Assembly: GCF_014960965.1 (NCBI RefSeq)
Contig: NZ_CP063169.1
Location: 1,335,581 to 1,399,580, forward strand
Source of the DNA: Ruania alkalisoli
GTDB taxonomy: Bacteria > Actinomycetota > Actinomycetes > Actinomycetales > Beutenbergiaceae
Length of the DNA: 64,000 nucleotides
Reading direction: 5' to 3'
How positions within the stretch are numbered: the stretch's first letter is position 1; each line of letters starts with the position of its first letter. Shown in pieces: positions 61,676 to 64,000 of this stretch. The notes under the pieces were generated by a model. That model did no database searches, was not told the origin of the DNA, and saw nothing but the letters and a program-made list of their open reading frames with translations. Position numbers and translations under genes: made by a program.

Positions 61676-62989
61676 TCAACCGTCCCGGTGGTGGAGGGCG
61701 TGCGGTGTTCCCGGATCTGCAGGGACGGTAGCGCCTTCGGACCGGACGGCATCGCGCACAGCGTCAACGGAGACCGACGACGGATCGGCTTTCGAGACGA
61801 GACTGGCGTAAGCGCCGGCAGCTTGCCCCATACCCATACAGCTTGCTTGGACGCGGAAAGCGGAGTTCGCTTCGCGGTCTCCGCAGATCGACCGTCCCGC
61901 CACCACGACCCGGCGGCTGCCGACCGGCAACAGCGCGCCCAGCGGGATTGTCGGCACGACTCCGAACGCCAGTGATCGGCAATCAACTCCGTCACCATCG
62001 GGACGATGGATGTCGATTGGGAAGAAGCTGTAGCTGATCGCGTCCTCCCAGAGCCGGCCGTTGATGTAGTCGGCTCCGGTGATCCGCTCCTGTCCGACGA
62101 TCGTTGTGGTCTCGCGGATGCCTGTCTCCAAGGCAGCCCACTCGATCGAGACGTCTTCGAGCCCCGGCTGGGCTCTCAGAAAGGTCAGAATCCGGACGAG
62201 CGTGCGCCGACCCGCCACCTCGGCTGCGGTGCGCTCTGCGCTGGTCTGAGCCCTGATCCCGGTGACGTGAATGGCGTTCTGTCCCCGGTTGCGCAGGAAG
62301 CCGCGAAGCGGCGCGCGTGCGGTGTTGAAGTCCCGAGGGTCCAGCCGATGCTCGGCGACTGCCTCGTCATAGGCCAGGTCGAGTGCGTCGAGATCGAGAT
62401 CGTCGAAGTGATAGCCGCCCAGGCGCACCATGAGAGTCCCCGGCTGCAGATCCGAGCTCTCCTGGCGAGGGAGGCCGAGCTGGCCCACGACGTTTGCATC
62501 ACCCGTGGCGTCGACGACTGTGCGGGCATGCACAGTGCGCAGCCCTTCCTTGCTGCAGACCGTGACGCGCACACCGTCCTCGTCCTCCTGCACTCCGGCG
62601 AGCATCGCATGCAGAAGCAGCTCGACCCCGGCCTCGATCACCATCTCATCGAGCACGGCGGCGTAGATGACCGGCACCACCCGCACAGACAGCTCCCAGT
62701 GCGGCCGCTGCCACTGCGTGAAGTCCGGTAGTTGCGCACCAGCACGTTCGACCGCTCGGCTCACCGCGTCCCAGCCGATGCCGGTGATGATCTGCTCACC
62801 CCAGGCGTGGAACAGGCCCGGCATGTAGACCCCCGCGACGGTCGTGGTCCCACCCAGCGCCCCGTTCTTCTCGACCAGCAACGTCCGTGCGCCCATCCGC
62901 GCAGCCTGCACCGCAGCCGGATAGCCCGCCGGCCCGCCCCCGACGACCACGACGTCGTACTGGTCACCATCCCGGAGCTTTCCCATCAT
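61676..62989 (-). CDS. FAD-dependent oxidoreductase (FAD_oxidored type)
   Basis: 437 residues. The N-terminal FAD site is VVVVGGGPAGYPAAVQAARM, followed by LVEKNGALGGTTTVAGVY. A mid-part VDATGDANVVGQLG and a C-terminal segment VVAGRSICGDREANSAFRVQ (second FAD contact) complete the PF12831 pattern. Such proteins occur in sugar and aminosugar catabolic clusters but the reaction here is unknown. It lies upstream of the transporter operon and after the ManD-like gene on the same strand. Confidence 0.85.
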   Translation of the reverse strand: MMGKLRDGDQYDVVVVGGGPAGYPAAVQAARMGARTLLVEKNGALGGTTTVAGVYMPGLFHAWGEQIITGIGWDAVSRAVERAGAQLPDFTQWQRPHWELSVRVVPVIYAAVLDEMVIEAGVELLLHAMLAGVQEDEDGVRVTVCSKEGLRTVHARTVVDATGDANVVGQLGLPRQESSDLQPGTLMVRLGGYHFDDLDLDALDLAYDEAVAEHRLDPRDFNTARAPLRGFLRNRGQNAIHVTGIRAQTSAERTAAEVAGRRTLVRILTFLRAQPGLEDVSIEWAALETGIRETTTIVGQERITGADYINGRLWEDAISYSFFPIDIHRPDGDGVDCRSLAFGVVPTIPLGALLPVGSRRVVVAGRSICGDREANSAFRVQASCMGMGQAAGAYASLVSKADPSSVSVDAVRDAVRSEGATVPADPGTPHALHHRDG

Positions 62990-63130
62990 GTGTCCCTACT
63001 TCCTTGCCGTTGGACGGAGCAGTCCTCGCGTGGTTTGCCGGGAGAGCGCCGCGGACGCCGTCGGAGCGGCAACGGCGGTGGAACCGGCGTGATCGCTGTG
63101 TTTGCGGGGCAGGACGCTTGGTGATCGTCG

Positions 63131-64000
63131 TCAGGGTGCCAGCAGCGCGCCGTCGGGGCTGCGGACGCCAAGTGCCCACCTGTCGTGACTCGAATCTGTG
63201 GGCGGGAAGCGCGCCGCTAGCTCCTCGTCGAGATCGATGCCCCAGCCCGGGGTCTCGTGAGGTGCGAGGTGGCCTCGGGTGGGTGTGAGAGTGCCGGGGA
63301 ACACGTCGTGCACGGCCTGCGGGTAGACGTAGCACTCGAGGATCCCGAACGCAGGGCTGGTGACGTCGAGTGCGACGTTCGCAGCCACACCAACGGGTGA
63401 CACGTCGGGCGGCGAGTGCCATGCGGTCCGGATGCTGTGCAACTCGGCAAGCGCGACCAGCTTGCGCGCCTGACTCAACCCTCCGATCGCGCTGATGTGG
63501 CACCGCAGGTAGTCGACCGAGAGCGTGGTGACCAGGCGTGCGGCCTCGGTCAGGGACGTGCACAGCTCGCCTGCGGCGATCGGGATCGGGGCGGCCGTGC
63601 GTACTTCGTCCAGCCGTCCGAAGTGCTCGGGCGCGAGGACATCCTCCAGGTAGAGGAGGTGGTACGGCTCGAGGCGCCGGGCGAGCAGAATGGCCTCCTT
63701 CGGGTCGAGTCGCGAGTGCGCATCATGCAGAAGCTGTACCTGGTCGCCGAGAGTGTCCCGGGCCTGTTCGAAGAGCCGGGGGGTCGCATCGAGATACTGC
63801 CGGACATCCCAGCCGTCCGGATTGGGTGCATCTGGATAGCCGCCACCGACTCCTGGGTAGCCGTAGGATCCGAGCCCTGGCTGCGCTGACTGCAGTCGCA
63901 CGTGCTGCCAGCCAGCAGTGATGATCTCGGCCGCACGTTCAAGCGTCTCCTCCACGGTGGCGCCTGAGGCGTGCGTGTAGGTCGGCACCTGGGCGCGGAC
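63131..64000 (-). CDS. mannonate dehydratase/RspA-like enolase-superfamily enzyme (5' end cut)
   Basis: The last 289 codons are in the window; the frame stays open through 64000, so the N-terminal about 100 residues are missing. ManD-type segments are LHDAHSRLDPKEAILLARRL, YLEDVLAPEHFGRL, PIAAGELCTSL, ISAIGGLSQARKLVALA and AWHSPPDVSPVG. The family dehydrates mannonate or gluconate or has lost activity (RspA). Together with the DgoD-like gene it makes two acid-sugar dehydratases in one cluster. It is followed by a 141-base gap before the FAD oxidoreductase in which I see no feature. Confidence 0.85.
   Translation of the reverse strand, partial: VRAQVPTYTHASGATVEETLERAAEIITAGWQHVRLQSAQPGLGSYGYPGVGGGYPDAPNPDGWDVRQYLDATPRLFEQARDTLGDQVQLLHDAHSRLDPKEAILLARRLEPYHLLYLEDVLAPEHFGRLDEVRTAAPIPIAAGELCTSLTEAARLVTTLSVDYLRCHISAIGGLSQARKLVALAELHSIRTAWHSPPDVSPVGVAANVALDVTSPAFGILECYVYPQAVHDVFPGTLTPTRGHLAPHETPGWGIDLDEELAARFPPTDSSHDRWALGVRSPDGALLAP

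Noticed and set aside
60118-61731. 537-codon plus-strand frame opposite the sugar-binding lipoprotein
   Set aside because: The lipobox, binding-protein segments and promoter are on the minus strand; the plus frame has no ribosome site or domain.

Overview
The window is high-GC, densely coded actinobacterial chromosome. The gene content and order (DUF3117, DUF3107, DUF3152, WhiB7, mycoredoxin, AdnAB, UvrD2, UPF0182, a TatB next to a SigE/anti-sigma/HtrA set) are hallmarks of Actinobacteria. The mix with a carbohydrate cluster fits a Micrococcales lineage (Ruaniaceae/Beutenbergiaceae-like). The genus cannot be fixed from this window alone. I see no rRNA, CRISPR array, insertion sequence or prophage.

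Layout: (1) 1-2077: end of an unidentified gene, a small membrane protein, DUF3117 and leucyl aminopeptidase, facing an MFS exporter (2187-3680). (2) 3870-11720: an envelope-stress and secretion block of O-methyltransferase, diverging sigE / zinc anti-sigma / HtrA / tatB, then Mrp ATPase, DUF1003, an MgtE_N-CBS protein without a channel, and a GsiB-type membrane protein. (3) 11788-16374: DUF2079 protein, Xaa-Pro aminopeptidase, PHP phosphoesterase, MarC. (4) 16498-42220: a long block that I recognise as colinear in content with M. tuberculosis Rv3211-Rv3193c: RhlE-type helicase, TetR, DUF3107, DUF3152, AdnA, AdnB, NudC, mycoredoxin, UvrD2, whiB7 with a leader-peptide attenuator, ThiF-like protein, zinc-protease-like DUF2342 protein, PDZ-Lon protein, PPA1309-like protein and UPF0182. 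(5) 42366-42442: initiator tRNA. (6) 42533-50248: one minus-strand gene chain with a membrane protein, thyA, dfrA, DUF4129, MoxR, DUF58 and an alditol-oxidase-like flavoenzyme. (7) 50310-64000: a LacI-controlled carbohydrate cluster with a 1520-residue secreted multimodular glycosidase, LacI regulator, DgoD-like dehydratase, NAD epimerase, two ABC permeases, a lipoprotein binding protein, an FAD oxidoreductase and a ManD/RspA-like enolase cut by the window edge.

How the parts work together: the sigE block couples sensing of envelope stress to periplasmic proteolysis. AdnAB and UvrD2 handle DNA ends and strand unwinding. NudC and mycoredoxin belong to redox homeostasis. WhiB7 is the antibiotic-response activator. 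In the sugar cluster the secreted glycosidase would release sugars from a polysaccharide, the ABC importer (no ATPase encoded here) would take them up, and the epimerase, flavoenzyme and two enolase-superfamily dehydratases would convert them through acid-sugar chemistry. The glycosidase gene and the binding-protein gene carry promoters of identical geometry followed by the same palindromic operator, so they almost certainly share the LacI regulator.

Most notable signals: the whiB7 leader with uORF and terminator; a probable AUC start codon for the O-methyltransferase; twin LacI-controlled promoters; a glycosidase with three tandem copies of an unnamed beta-sandwich-like module; a UvrD2 lacking the tetracysteine motif; very long perfect hairpins at gene ends; and many start codons lying 6-7 bases after a -10 box, which suggests leaderless transcripts.
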